Assembly: GCA_900618425.1 (NCBI GenBank) | Contig: UZAN01040166.1 | Coordinates: 1-64,000, forward strand | DNA: 64,000 nucleotides | Source: Echinostoma caproni | Taxonomy: Eukaryota > Platyhelminthes > Trematoda > Plagiorchiida > Echinostomatidae | Direction: 5' to 3' | Shown here: positions 36,107 to 49,575 of the stretch, piece after piece | Layout: each line of letters begins with the position of its first letter | How positions within the stretch are numbered: position 1 is the stretch's first letter | Notes under the pieces: generated by a model | What the model was told of the DNA's origin: nothing | Seen by the model: only the letters and a program-made list of their open reading frames with translations | The model's database searches: none | Program-made: the position numbers and the translations under genes

Positions 36107-39100
36107 CTGAAATGCAGAAAAGTGTCATGCATGCGAGGTGGTTAGCATTGTATCATCAACTCCGTCAAACGAAGATTTCAATCCCTGAAGTAAAATCTGA
36201 TTGCTGGGATCAGCAACAGATCTAATTTGATTGGGATTTGCAATAAAGACTTAAAACCTGTCAAACTACAATTTGGGCAATTAAAAACTAGTGAGTTTTA
36301 TACCAAATTTCTGTGCACGTGATGGGGTGGTTAGAAACATCAACTCAACCGAACAATAAATAAATTTGATTTCACCTTCTGTGGTTGAGGTTGGTGGATA
36401 AGCAGATGCTTCGAAATGCATTGAATAGAGCCCCTAACATGCATGTCTCCAGTTATATTTCTCGAGGCAAATACAGTGCAACTAAAAGCCACCATTATTT
36501 AGTACTTCATTATTTGGTGAGTAACCCGATTCCGAATAACGCATAGACTGATGAAGAACCCTTAGCAATCAAATTGCCAAGTCCAGTGAACAATTGACCA
36601 TCTATACAGTTTGTAAACACAAACGAAGTTGGTTATGCATTTGGCAGTAATTACTGCAAACGGTCTTGCTTTTATGAGGAATCACTGCAGTGCATTTCTA
36701 CTAAATTCATTGAGTTTCACAACCACCGAGCTATCCTGGAACAGGCTTTGGAACTTTACTCCAGGCCAAGTCGTATGACCTACAAACGTGCAATTTTTTC
36801 AACTAATTTATTTTCAAATTTAGGAGCACAAATTGAACAAATATTGAGAACTTTGACATTTTACGTAGTTTCATGATTGCTCTGAATCATTCTTCTTCTA
36901 ACAGACCTGGTATTTCACGTGGGTTCATTCTGTTGAGAATAATAGACATTTAGGACTTATTCATAATATCTAACCTAATGGTTTTCCGTCGTTCTAGATA
37001 CCCGAATGAGTCGCTTAGAAAACTAGTACATTGAATATGTGATTCCGTAAGGAATCAGAAATTCTGATAGGTTTTATCTAGCTGATTTTTGGTGACCATG
37101 TTTCAACAAATCATTATCTGAATGGGCACAAAAACATGCAAAATTAAAATTTATCGTCTACGAAAACTTCCTTCACTGAACTGAAAATACTTCAGTTCAC
37201 TTTCGCACGATGGAATAAACAATTTTGTGCTGTTTTTGTTCATACAGGCGTATTATTCTTGAGGCCAAATGCACCCACATTTGAACATCAAAACAAATTT
37301 TAACCAGGGAGGCAAGTAAAAAAACATTTGTTTCCTCGTCACACTCCGAATCCATATAGCTGATTGTACTTTTGATGTCCAACTATGCATCCTCGTTTAT
37401 TTTGGAACACAAAAACGCACGCAGAAAACCGGAACATTTTGATTGGTAAAACCCAATCTATTTACGATTATACTGAGCAAATGCAACTACGGGATAGTAA
37501 GTACATCCGCGTTGTGGGACTGCATGGGTGAATCAAAAACGGTGCTAATTTCTGAACTTCGCAAACCACCGTGATTCATGTTCACGTGAGGGACAAAAAT
37601 ATTTCGGGACAATGTGTGAAATCAGACAGGGGATTTCATTTTGCTAACCATTATTCTTCAGAGATAAAACTCTTACAGCCTATTTGATACAGACCAAAAA
37701 GGTTAATGAAATGCCATGAATCAACTAGTCGGGACAGTTGCGAGTACACATATACCGAAAGAAGTATAGCCTAGGACAGGGCAATGATCCAAACTGCGTC
37801 TGATTATAAAAAGGTTGATTCCCAGTGGTGCATCAATGGAAAAACAAGAAATGGGCAACATTCGAAGTGGTTCATCACAAGCCTCAGTATGTGTGTTTAT
37901 TTCTGTTTTTGTGTGCGAGTGTGTCCCTGCGCTCACATGTAATGAAACATTTTTCGTCCACACAAGATTCATCAGTCAGATGGAAGCGACAACGGCCCAC
38001 ACATTATTATCTAGACGATTCCTAATGTCCTGTCTCTTTTCATCACTACAGCATCTTTTTTCTCATTAACGGACTCCTGTCAGAAACCAGTTCTCCTTTC
38101 TGTCTTCTGTTTGTAGGCTTGTGCAGCAAAATTACGTAAATTTCATTTGTTTTGTCAATTTGTTTCTGATTGAAAGCTTAACAGTAAATTGCAGCAAAAA
38201 GTAGTAAATACAATGAAAAAGGAGGTAAGATACGTGCATGGATCGTTGGAGAATATATTTATTTTAAAATAATGTCTATGTTATTGAATCATTCTATGCA
38301 TTGTGACCAAAAGCTACCATTTGGTCGTGTTATGAAGATAGTTTGGTTATCCTAACCCACATCAGGCGTAACAAGAACTAAAAATCTCCATTTGTATCAT
38401 GATATTCTCTGAAAAATCCTTCTCACATGGCTCAACTTAGTTCTGCTCCATTGTCGAAAGCTCATATGTTTCGTTTCTGTCTCTATATCTCATTTCCAGC
38501 TATTTACCGTTCGAAATTGTAAATAAGTGATACCACGGTTTACAAAATAAGTTAAGTAACTGTTTTTTGCATTGGGGATGAAACAAAACAATTGCACTCA
38601 TTATATCCACCTACTATTGCAATCATTTCATATTAATCCTTTTTTAAAACTAGAACCCTAAAATGCCTGACCATTTTCGAGATTAGTTTCCTGCTTAAGA
38701 TGAAGATGTGTTACAAATCCAAAGATTAATAAGGCCTGTATGATTTCACAAAAAGGTCGTTGTTAACTGTGTTGAGTGTTATAATCATTTGAATTTTCAA
38801 GTGGCACAAGGTAAAATCCATCCATAAAAGAACATAATAATTAGCCCCAAAACAATCTCTTTCTGCCATTCCTAACAGCATAATTTCTAATGCAAGAATC
38901 TATAGGGAAAATGGTAATAAATAGAAAGGAACGCGTTGATTTCTGTCGTAGCTTTGGAAGTTGTGAACAAGTTTTGATAGTTACTTACTGAATCGTGTGA
39001 ATTTTTCTTGAAACAAACCCAACATCTCTAAAGTAGTACGTTTACACACTAGTCATTGCTGAGGCGATAGGCATTGGCCTTTTCGCACCAGAAATTTGTG

Positions 39101-40863
39101 CACAAAAGCGACTGATTCAAGCTCTCCACTTACCTTGGCCCCAAATTGATCATCAGCATCACCACTCTCACCAACACTCTAGTCACAATCAATGTCATCC
39201 GAACACAGACAAACAGGGCTTACTCCACTCCTCCCCACTTTCCATCCCAAATTACCTTTCAACCCAGTGTGAAAATGTGTCCTCAATAACGAAAAACCCT
39301 TATATGATCTGTACAGGCAGGATTATGAATCATTCGAAAACAATTGTTCGCCTTCGGACTTGTGTTCTGATGTTACAGTGAAATTATTCTGGAATTTGAA
39401 ATAAAATGAGATCAGTTCATGTAATCTTTAAAAAGTTACAGTGTACCTCCAACCAAATCCGCTGAATTTTATTACCGCTGTTTTCATGATGCTGCTCTAA
39501 TTTTGACTTCGTCACACCAATCTGATGTCGCTCTGGATTTCAACAATTTATTTTCGGTAATGATCATTTTTCAGTGAAGTATGGAATTGTAACTAGTGTT
39601 GGTAACATTTAACCTTTACCCTGCCTGTAAGTGATCAAAACAGTTACTAAATGCAAATAAACTCCAACAGTGAATTCGCAAAATTGAAAAAGATTTGCAA
39701 TATACAACACAACATCTTGTATTACAGTTATTTGCTAAAGCGATCTTCCCTACATCAGAAATGAACTGAAAATAGAGCACAAAATGAAGGTCATCTACCG
39801 TTACCATTTAAACACTTGTCACCGTTCAGCACAAACCGTGCTAAGAGTTTTATTTAGGCAATGCATTCCAACATATTTGGAGTGGTTCCCGTGTTCTTTT
39901 CTTAATATTTTGCTCGAACGTAAGCGCATGCTAAAATTGCTTTGAAGCATGCTGTTGGGTTTTGTTTAGATCAATTACCACAGGTTACTCTGTGGCTAGA
40001 AAACGACGAGCCTGCCTTGATGGCTTCCCTCGAAACTCTAAACAGGGATCGAAGTGCTACAATCGCGTCCATCGTGTGACGTGTTTATGCTAGATATGGA
40101 ACCCCCTCTCCGATAAGCAAATTAATCGTTCCATTGTTTTCCAATCATGAGAAATTCTCACATTCATTGGGGTGGACAAAGGAGAACATATTCCCCCTGA
40201 AACTATAGAAATTCGTCTACAACACCCCCTTCCGTTTGTTTAAAAATAACTCATTCATGTGCTCTGTTTTGCCTCAGGCCCCAAATATCTCAGTGAATTT
40301 AAGTGATCAGATGAAAAAAACAGTTCATGATTATTATGATTTTCAAAGCCAATTAGTCAACAGAACAAAAACTTGGCAATCTGAAATGTGGTTATCTTTA
40401 TTTCCCCCAATGGTTCTGCTATGCTGTCTATCCCTCTATCTAAAAATATGTGTGGGATAGTAATGTATTTTTATTTGGGTTTCAGATTTAAGTGAAAAAT
40501 TGAAATCATACTTGTTTTTGCATGATCACGAATCACTGGAAGCGAGCCCTTCAGTACTTTCTTTAAGATATGTCCCATGGGAAATTTCTGATAACAATGC
40601 GTTTATTGATGAGAGGTTTAACTAATCAACGTGCGATTAATGATACTACTTAGTTTGGATTGACAGATAAGTGATTTACGGGAGCAGGATAAAAATCTCC
40701 TGAATATTATTGAACTTGGAGGTAGGCAATGAAGGTTAGTCATTTCGAGACCTCGGAAACAAGCTAAACAGTGTAGTAGAATGCGAAGCGAACGTTTTGG
40801 TTGCTAATTAGCATTTTCACCGACCAATGTGAACTTTTACATTCGTTGTACACTGGCCTGACT

Positions 40864-40870
40864 NNNNNNN
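40864..40870. other. Short assembly gap
   Basis: Seven N bases; the sequence on either side is ordinary intron. Confidence 0.99.
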
Positions 40871-41414
40871 CACAAGGTTATTGGTGGAAACAAGAAGATA
40901 ATGGGTGAGGGACCAATGTGTGGGTGCATTCTTGTGCATCTGATGACCTTCAGCAACTTGCAAAGGAAATGAAGCAGAACCTTTGAAGGTTAAATGTTTG
41001 TCGATGTCACAATCAAAACAACCAAGTCCATACAAAAATATGGTAGGCAACACGATCTGTTTGTTTTCATAGAGTAGAAAGTTGCCACAAGTAGGTTTGA
41101 TATCACAGACGCATAGCAAACGTAGAATATTATCCTGAATTCAAGTAAAATTTAGCTGATTATGTTTAACTGCAAAAAGTGAATAGTCTTTGTGTATAGC
41201 ACTTTTTCGCACAGTATAACTTCGTCACCCAATGGGTAGCATAGAACAGTATCACCAAACCAACAAGAGGCGAGTGAATCAGGTGAGTCAAATGAACTAC
41301 AGCACCAGTTCCTGATTGAAAATTATCGAAGCCCACTCTCGACTGAACAACATATTAACAGATAGAATAACATAACATTGTAGAAAACATATGTTTGCAT
41401 GTGGACGGATTACT

Positions 41415-41850
41415 ATCAGGTTGCCCAGACCGAGGTAAATGGAATTCATGAGAAAATCAAAACCGGAGCCTTTGGCTTGCCAAAGCCTGACCCACGAGGC
41501 AGTGTGGCGGTGTGTGGAAACTGTAATCCATTGGGAGCCGATGTTCATCGGACCATACACTCTTCGGACCAGGTCAAACGTCCAAGGTGCCCAATGCACT
41601 TCGATACCCAATCGAGCAGGTGACAATCGCCAATAGGTGTTATTGAGTGTGCTTCTTAAGCCTTTTCTTGGTCAGTTTGGAATCAGGGTTTTTAGCTAAC
41701 TCCACCAAGTGAACTGCCAGTGGTGCACCAACCCAGTTATAGTTCCGGATGTTGGCTTTTCGTCCGCTCCCTTTGGTGGAAAAACATCCGCCACGGGAAG
41801 ACAGTGATTAGGGCCTGCTCAAAAGTTTTGTATTGATCAGCGTTTCAGCC
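41415..41850. mobile_element. Unclassified dispersed repeat, copy 2
   Basis: Second copy of the element at 13015-13525, same orientation, with similarity strongest over about 41690-41800 (AGGGTTTTTAGCTAACTCC, GTGAACTGCCAGTGGTGCAC, CCGGATGTTGGCTTTTCGTC). The minus strand encodes RKANIRNYNWVG..LAVHLVELAKNP, close to the copy 1 peptide, then stops. The open frames on both strands here are broken and unrecognised. Confidence 0.7.
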
Positions 41851-42189
41851 ACCTCCGGCAGTCTTCCTGAGGAGGATGCGAATTGGTCAGTTGTCACAGA
41901 CAATAAGGCAAGGGAACAGGGGCCAAACTAAGATCACCCTGAAAGGTCAATGTATCAAACAGTACAGCGAAACAGCGGATGAGTTTGTGTTTGTGTGTTT
42001 GAGCACGTCTATGATCGACTTCCACAAGGGATACGTTTGTCTTTTCCATAGGCTTGGTTATATGATTAGCAACACTTGATTATCGTTCCGATTCACACGA
42101 TGGGAATGTATATTAGTTCAAGTTTGAGAAGCGATCACTTTGGTTTGAGAAACAGTCAATTTGGATGGCTGATTCGAATTTAAAAAGAT

Positions 42190-42330
42190 CGGTGCTGTCG
42201 GTGTGGCATAGCAGCCTAGCTGGTAGATCGTGCGCTGTACCAAAGCGTAGGCTGTTTCCATGCGTGGATTCGAATCCCACCTCGGCTACTGGACGATTTC
42301 AGCATACTGCTTCAATGTACCAAAAAAACA
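42190..42330 (+). mobile_element. tRNA-derived SINE, family A copy 1
   Basis: It contains a tRNA-like head with an A-box-like TAGCTGGTAG at 42217-42226 and a near-perfect B box GGATTCGAATCCC at 42266-42278, followed by CACCTCGGCTAC. A related but more decayed copy lies at 56186-56330 with the same spacing. The insert between the boxes and the lack of a clean cloverleaf argue for a SINE rather than a working tRNA gene. Confidence 0.65.
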
Positions 42331-45257
42331 TTTGAAATTTTAATTGAGAAAGAAACGTTGCGATTGGATCCGACTACGTTCAGTGCACCTCACTGGTCCA
42401 TTGATCGCATGATGTTTCTACCTCGTGATTTACTGCCTACCTTTATATGCACTTTCTGTGTTGAAATGAGGCATCCTACATCTTTTCAAACTCGTTAGCA
42501 TTTCGGTAGGCTCAGTGAGGCTTTGATTAGAGCGAAACAGCTAAGCCAGATTCATTTCGATAATCACAAAGGGTGACGCACTGTCCCCTGCGCGCCATAG
42601 CTGAGGCACAGCCGGTCGTATAGAGTGGACTGAGAGTGCCTCCGCGCTACAGCGTTGTGAATGGATAGTTCATCTTTGAAAGAGTATTCTCGCTTGGTCG
42701 AATAAAGTGTTATGTCCTTCTGATAACATTATGTAGAAGTGAGATTTCTGTCGATCAGTGGCGACGGATATCGGTTTGTAATGAATTTCCATCCTTGTTA
42801 TTGGAACATACTTCATTCACTATGTTGAAGAGAGATTGTATTACTCAATGCTAGATTTCAAACGGATGTCAGGAGCTATGGGGCAAATATCCTCCAGCGT
42901 CTGTTGGCTTGCGATATGTGATATCGAATTTGTTGCACGTATACAATTTCACAATGCAGTCAAGCAACCTGAGAGAGCGATGGTTTGATTCAGTTTCTAG
43001 GATGAATTTTATGTTGAAAATTGACGGTCCATATGTTGCCATACAAAACTTGCAGGTTCTTCGAACGTATTCGTACAAACTGTTACAAATTTCCTAATAA
43101 AATCTTAATCTGTGTTTCTTTAATGATGGCAACAGAACATTTTCAGTGGGAAGTACATCAAAGTACACTCTGGGCTAATAAGGTCCCATCATCCTTATCC
43201 ACTTTTCATGACATTTAATTATTAAACCTCAGCTTTCTTCAACACAAAAAATGAATTCCACTACTGTGAATTTGGACTTGTGCTTGTTAAAAACAAAAAT
43301 AGAAGCCATTAGAGAACTCTGAACCACATAGTCATACCTTCAGATATCTTTTTCTCCTTATATAGGCTAACAAAGAATGTTGTGACACAATCAACCATTG
43401 ATGAACTTATGGATTACTTGACTGGTGAACCAACGACAGAGCTAATAATTTCAAAGTCGGTTCGAAACGATTAATGACCACTCTCAAACCATCTTAACTT
43501 AAATGGCTTCAAACATGGAATAGGCAACCTTGAATGGTCTACCAACTACGTTGGTGAACAGGGGGCCCAGTTACTTTAGACTCAAACAGGTCAAATAAAC
43601 TGTGTACATCCGTGTTGCTGGCCAATTTGCAAGAAGAGTCCTTACACTAGCGTGCTGTGACCATTAGCCGATCAGGCTCATTCGCGAAAAAAAAGAAAAT
43701 TCCGTCCGCGGGCGCATACATGAGTGAGCGGAAGGCAAACAGCGAGGTCAAACATTCTCCGGTCCGCAATGACTAGAGAACAGGTAAATGCGACCATTGA
43801 TACGCACATGAACGGGGAGGCTATGGTTTAGGTCAAATCATTGCATCGGTCCAAAAAAACCGCAGGCCTTCTTAGGCCTGAAAGTGTCGGCTACTGGATT
43901 GCAACAAATACTATGCATTTCACAAATCCTGTACCGAAATCTGATTGAGCCCTTTGAGTGGCGACAATCGACATTTATGAGTGCTCTGAGTGGGCCGAAA
44001 GTTGCGTCACATGGAATGACCACCGGAACACAATTATCTTCAGTTATAGACTGCTTACTTTGGACGACCCTGATGTTTTATCTACCAGGGGCGGGATGTG
44101 TGAAAGAACTGACATCTCAACTCCGGAGCATTTGACGGTGCTCATTTGGGGTGTAAGCTACACTTTGATCGCAAGGAACTTTTATTTTGGTTGGTGCTTA
44201 AACCGCCATTTATCAGACTGAAACTTTTCATTCAGAATTCCGTTTTCTTTTAAACAATAAATCGATGTGTTACACTCGTTCGCAAGATTACCGGTTCCTT
44301 TACTGAAATAAGAAGTCACTACTAGATTGACCGGCATCATTTCGGAATAAAACCCTCTAGAAACCCTTTTAGGGTGCCGTTAGAATGAGCCTATTTGGAA
44401 ATGGATGAAATATTGAGGCTGTAAAAGAAATGATGTGAGCTTTACTGCATTTTCGGAGTAGGATCATAGTCAAAGTCAAAGTTTTATTATTGACGATTTA
44501 ACAAAGCTAAAGTTTATCATGCCCATAGGATCTTTACAGAATACTTTGACTAACTTCACAAAGAGAAAATAATAATGAGTACAGTATGCATGATCACTCA
44601 CAGTAACTACAGTAACTACTCAACATTTTTCGAACAGCATGCATCAACAACAGAGAGCGAAAGGTAGGGTAAAAATCCTACTAGGCAATTTTGACTGAGC
44701 TGCATTTCCAAGGAACCAATAATTATTTTACACTAATTTTCTTTTGTCTCACCTAGTTTGAAATCAAAACAGCGTCAGTACCAATAGGGCTTATATACAT
44801 ATCTTGGATTATATAAAAACCTACTAAACTAGACAACTTCACCTTAAATCGAATACGTTAAAGGATACAACTAGTCATTCTATTATTCTCTATCTTGAAC
44901 ATCTATAATCCCCGAATGAAAAGAACGGATCAGTGGATTAAATATTTTAGGTGCACACTAGAGTTTTCTGTCTATCCAAACAAACATTCTAAATTTCCCC
45001 TAGATACTGAAAATAATTATATTCTCATACACCTCTATCATACATCCTTGTTCAATGGAGAACAGTGGATCATTTTATAACTGTTTATGCAGTTGCAACT
45101 GATTGTGTATATTCAGACTAGACATGCGGTTGTGTGGAGCAGAGATTAGACTCAGCCGGTGGACGTTGGAGGTATAGTTTGGGGCAAAATCTCCTCGTAT
45201 GTGCATGTGTGCTTGTATTCACATTTATCAGAAATCGAAAACAGAGGACTTATTCTA

Positions 45258-45280
45258 TTGTTGTTGTTGTTGTTGTTGTT
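45258..45280. repeat. (TTG)n microsatellite
   Basis: About seven TTG units in the PDZ1 intron. Confidence 0.9.
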
Positions 45281-48150
45281 ATCGTGGTTTTTCTCATCGT
45301 GGTCGTATAGACGGTTATTATGAGAAATGAGTAAGGAGGGACATTAGGGTACAGCTGAATAGGAGCACGTGAAGTTGATGGCCAACTGATGCCTACATAT
45401 ATCTTCTTGTAACAATAGAATCAGGTTTGTTTTAGCCACAACGTGAGTACCAAAACACAAGATTTCGGTGACAACGGTGACAATCGAAATGATCCGGAAC
45501 ACCTATGGATTATTAACTAATTATATCTTCTTGTGTTGGTAAAATCAAAGAAGCGACAGACGTGTCATAAAAAGGCATATTTCTCACAAGAGCGCCAAAT
45601 GAACAGTGTGGAGATTTAAAAAAATAATTTCATTGTAACGTTTTTCAGAGGAGCTCAACAGCATGAATCAATATAATTTTAACAATGATTATAAAGAAGT
45701 GTCTTAAAGAGCCTTTTATTGATAAATAAACATGTAAATTAGAAATACGGATAATATCATGTATTTAATTTTTTCATACAGTTTCTTTTTATATTTGACC
45801 AATAGAAATTTCACAACCCTACCAAAAACGTTCAATTATCGCGTGCCCCTGACGAATCTGTCCTTGGGGGAGATCACAGCACAAATAAACTGTAGGAAAG
45901 ATCAATGTGGCCAGTGGGCTATTGGATTTCACTGTAGATGGGACATCATGTTCGAAAGCTATTTTTCTCATTAGAAGTGTTTGATACTAAACGAGGGAAT
46001 CTCGAAGCCAGACTAGCTGTGCAAATGCTTATTGGCATTGCCTGCAACCACTCTGAACAACAGACTAACAATCAAAACAAAAAGGTCAAAACAACTAAAA
46101 TACTGCGAAATGTTTCGGGATGAGAAGTAACCAAACGATTCTGATCATTTATGTATTTTATCGTTTTTTTACAATTTGTTACCAATCTACGCTCATCCAA
46201 CTTCTGTTATGTATGTTTATGTTTCGATCACATAAAATATGAAAGCCGTCATCCTAAATGCAGTCCTCACGGGAGGATGATTAATACTGTTTCTAGAGCG
46301 TCCAGCAGTAGGCTTTTTCAGTTTGAGAAGGAAAATAAATTGTGAAACAAAGAATCGGGGTGACTTTGCATAGTAAATCCAATATCTCTCACAAGTAAAC
46401 ACGACAATATGTCTGGTATAAGATCTGTCCAAAGCCATAGTTTAACATGAAAACAGCATATATTATTTCCACTGACTCACTGGGATACAATGGATTCCAT
46501 TGGAGGCATCAAAGTAAAAATACTTTGTACGGAAAAGTTCAATTGTTGTGACAATTAAAGAAGAAATTCAATGATGTTCAGATGCTTGACAGAATTTGCT
46601 ACGAAAACTTGTCAGATAGCTGTATTAAGCCACCTACTTCATTGGTTAAGTTCCAATCAAAATTGATCCGTCGCTCATTGAACGTTCATTTATTCCTGCT
46701 CGCTTTGTAGGATTAACATTTAAAGCAAATCGTCCCTTATATACTGGTGCATAAGCCAAAGCATAACCTTTCACTCTCACATCGGGCTTCTTTTTGTTAT
46801 TAGGTATACCCGGGAGGTTCATATTGAAACAGGTGATTATTAATGAATACTTTTTTAAGTGCGCTCGAATTGACCAATGACCCGAACCTCCCCAACTCTA
46901 ATGTGGCCAGGAGAACCACCTGAGAAATTTTGGGAAAAAGATGTTTATTGGTACCTCTTGACTTGACTCTAGCTTATTAAATTTATTAGTAGAAGCGAGC
47001 TCAATGAAAATAAAACCGTTACATGTAAAAGGAAGCATTTGCTGATTAGAAGTGCCGTTGTTCCAAATAGAACGAATTTTAATCCATTTTTTACCTCTAA
47101 AACTCGTACTTGTGTTGTTCTGATTTCCTTGATTTAATGATAGTATAATAACTTTCCATTATCGCCTTCCCATCCGTATCTTTTAACTTCAGGCATAGCA
47201 GTTTTCCATTCGTATTGCCGCTGAAACTTGTCATTTTTAATGTCCTGCACTCACTTCATTTGGACAGACACGTCCGTTAGAAACGATTCAACAAGTCCGG
47301 AGAGTATGCTACAATTCTTATTTAGATTAAATTGAAAAATTTCTGCTCATATTAACATTTGCTTGTGTATGTGTACATTGCACAAATTGATTCACTCGAT
47401 GCTATGGTAACATCTATGAAGTAAGATTATTGCGCGCTAAAATCGATTGACCCACACGAAACTTTTCCCTATTGATTATATAGTTATACCTTGAGGCCGT
47501 TTTGCCAGTGAGTTATACTTTTGCCATTCTGTTGATCAAATAGTCTCTGATTAGAAAACTGCCAAATTATTATATCTTTCTGTGAGTAATATGAAAGACA
47601 AAGAACGTTGTTGCTCCTTTGTAAGCATCAGCTCATGCCTAGTATGTTCACCAACATGTGAGTCAGAGTATCGACAACACCGTTGGAACTGATACGAATT
47701 TCAGTGCACTGTGTTGGTAATTGTAATAACTAACAAGTTACACATCGATTTTAATATTTTTCGGACCGAGGGGCAACGTATTTAAGAAATTATCTACACG
47801 GACACCCAGGAGTACACATGGAAGCCATATCTCAAAAATTATACACAAAAATATATTTAAACAATGTCACCTGACTACGGGGTTTGTAAGCCTCAGAGAC
47901 AACCGCCTCTAATGTTACGTTATGTTCTCATATTAAAAAAAACAAAGCGAAAAACAAAGCGAATTGGCTTTGTGTGAAGAATGAAAAATTCTCGTATCTG
48001 GCAATCTGTTCTTAATCCTTTGCATTCTGTCCCGTTTGTTATACCTTTTATCAATTAATTTTCCCGGTTTAAGTTTTAAGAATAATCAAATCACTCGCAG
48101 ATCCACAAAGACAGTCTCACATGCCAGTTAAACCAACTTTCTGAGTCTAG

Positions 48151-48531
48151 TTACGCTAATCGTGGAAACTCTTCCATCCCTACAAACACTTCTCGCTCAT
48201 TTTCTCCAACAACCACTGCCCACTGAATTCCGTCATTAGAACCCTTTGTCCCATTCAAAGAAAACGGAACAAACACAAGTGAACTGTCAGTTTGTCTTTT
48301 CTTCCTTAGAACGATGTTTCGCTGAGTAGTCCTCACTAGGGATGCCCAGGACGGAGATATATTGGCCTCCCAAAACTCATGTGCATTTCCGTGTTGTATT
48401 TTGTTTGCTAGCTCGTTAAACATCGTATTCGATGGCAAAATAGCAAGGAGCAGCACCATGCTGAAAATGCTCTTCATCGAAGTGGAAAAACAGCTGCTGA
48501 AATCGGTTGAAGTTGAGGTCACTCTAGTCAT
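48151..48531 (-). CDS. Unassigned ORF nested in dlg intron, possible secreted protein
   Basis: A 126-codon open frame on the same strand as dlg, starting about 300 bp inside the PDZ1 intron and ending with TAA. I do not recognise the protein. From the second Met (codon 19) it reads MKSIFSMVLLLAILPSN, which looks like a signal peptide or membrane anchor. A hydrophilic region follows, with Trp residues (HEFWEANISPSWASL), a basic patch (RKKRQ) and an acidic end (GENEREVFVGMEEFPRLA). There is only one Cys, in the N-terminal part. No TATA box or polyadenylation signal was evident nearby. It could be a small intronic gene, an exon of an alternative transcript, or chance; the composition looks less AT-rich than the surrounding intron. 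Confidence 0.3.
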   Translation of the reverse strand: MTRVTSTSTDFSSCFSTSMKSIFSMVLLLAILPSNTMFNELANKIQHGNAHEFWEANISPSWASLVRTTQRNIVLRKKRQTDSSLVFVPFSLNGTKGSNDGIQWAVVVGENEREVFVGMEEFPRLA

Positions 48532-48832
48532 GCGAACCGAATAGTTAATTTATGAACACAGGTCCACTACTTAAGCCCTATTTGAACCCATCATTGAATG
48601 TATAAGACGCTGGATTACCCATTTACATCCACTTATTTGTTATGAAATGTCACAATACGATGAACAACAGCAGAAAATTTTGTTTAAAACCCGGGGTTCA
48701 ATCAAATCAACTCCAAATATAGCACTGGAAAAAACACTTTTACTTGATAATTTGTTCGGCTGATTGCGTTACGCTGTACAACTACTAAGGATTTACTTCA
48801 TTTGTTTCAGTTCATACGAGAACGTAACTTAC

Positions 48833-49575
48833 TGTAGACCACCATCTCGATCTGCAGCTCCACCTGGATTGATTCGTGTGACGAAAATGTCCGTACTAAT
48901 CTCCACTCCATCCGGACCCACAGATCGTCCACCAGCTATACTAAATCCAAAACCTTCTGAAGTCTTATGAATAACCACTTCGGTTGTGATGGGCAAATGA
49001 CTGAGCAGACCGGCCCATTGCGGATTCACCGATTCGTCTTCATCGTCCAGCAACTGGTTTGAATTCGTTTGCTCCATGGTCAATTTTTGGTTGCTCGGAG
49101 ACAATTTCGATATATCCACGTCTCCGGTCCAATGCGGTGCTGATTGTCGATCTGACCGAGCATTTAAAGGGGCCGTTTTTATCTTGCGCAGACGACGCTG
49201 ACGTGGCTTGGCCACCGGTCTAGTTGACGGAATCTGTTTGTCCGGAGTGGGCACACGGATATTGTCATAGACACCGGATTCCGTTGAATAAGTGATTCCA
49301 GAACGATGATTCGATTCAACTAGCCCTGGGGGACTGTAATCGGTCCATTTATACGGAGAATGGATAGAGGGAGAGTAGTTTGGCATAGAAAACGACAAAG
49401 TGGAATTGCTTTGGTGCCGTTGAGATCGTTCACGTTGTAACTTGCCCACTTGGTTTCTGTAATTATTTTGATGTGTGTTGGATACAAAACAGTTCATCGA
49501 CTCGCCTTCCAAACCGCCGGTCACGTTGATCTGGTATAGCGAACGCTGTAATTGGAATCGCGAAGTTGAAAGCCT
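48833..49575 (-). CDS. dlg1: dlg exon: long linker and first half of PDZ1
   Basis: At 743 bp this is the largest exon. About 185 residues are linker without recognised domains; they include a Pro/Ser/Tyr-rich stretch (SMPNYSPSIHSPYKW) and a basic patch (KPRQRRLRKIK). The last 60 residues are the start of PDZ1: TTEVVIHKTSEGFGFSIAGG with a GFGF carboxylate-binding loop, then DIFVTRINPGGAADRDGGL. The donor CTACA|GTAAGTT at 48832-48831 leaves phase 2 and joins to the 36106 exon to complete Gln. The 5' end is chosen at 49575 because CTTCACCAG follows a T-rich tract and keeps phase 0. Two other in-frame AGs lie a little downstream (after TTACAG and TACCAG), so the first 5-14 residues are uncertain. 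Confidence 0.88.

Larger units (their letters stand above)
36107..48832 (-). other. dlg intron within PDZ1, largest intron
   Basis: Intron of 12,726 bp. It contains the dispersed repeat copy 2 (41415-41850), a tRNA-derived SINE (42190-42330), a (TTG)n run (45258-45280), a 7-base gap (40864-40870) and an unassigned ORF (48151-48531). The rest is AT-rich without recognised features. A C-rich patch at 39115-39290 stands out in composition. Confidence 0.8.

Noticed and set aside
42190..42300. Functional tRNA gene
   Set aside because: A and B boxes are present, but the spacing and stems do not give a convincing cloverleaf, and a decayed relative exists at 56186.
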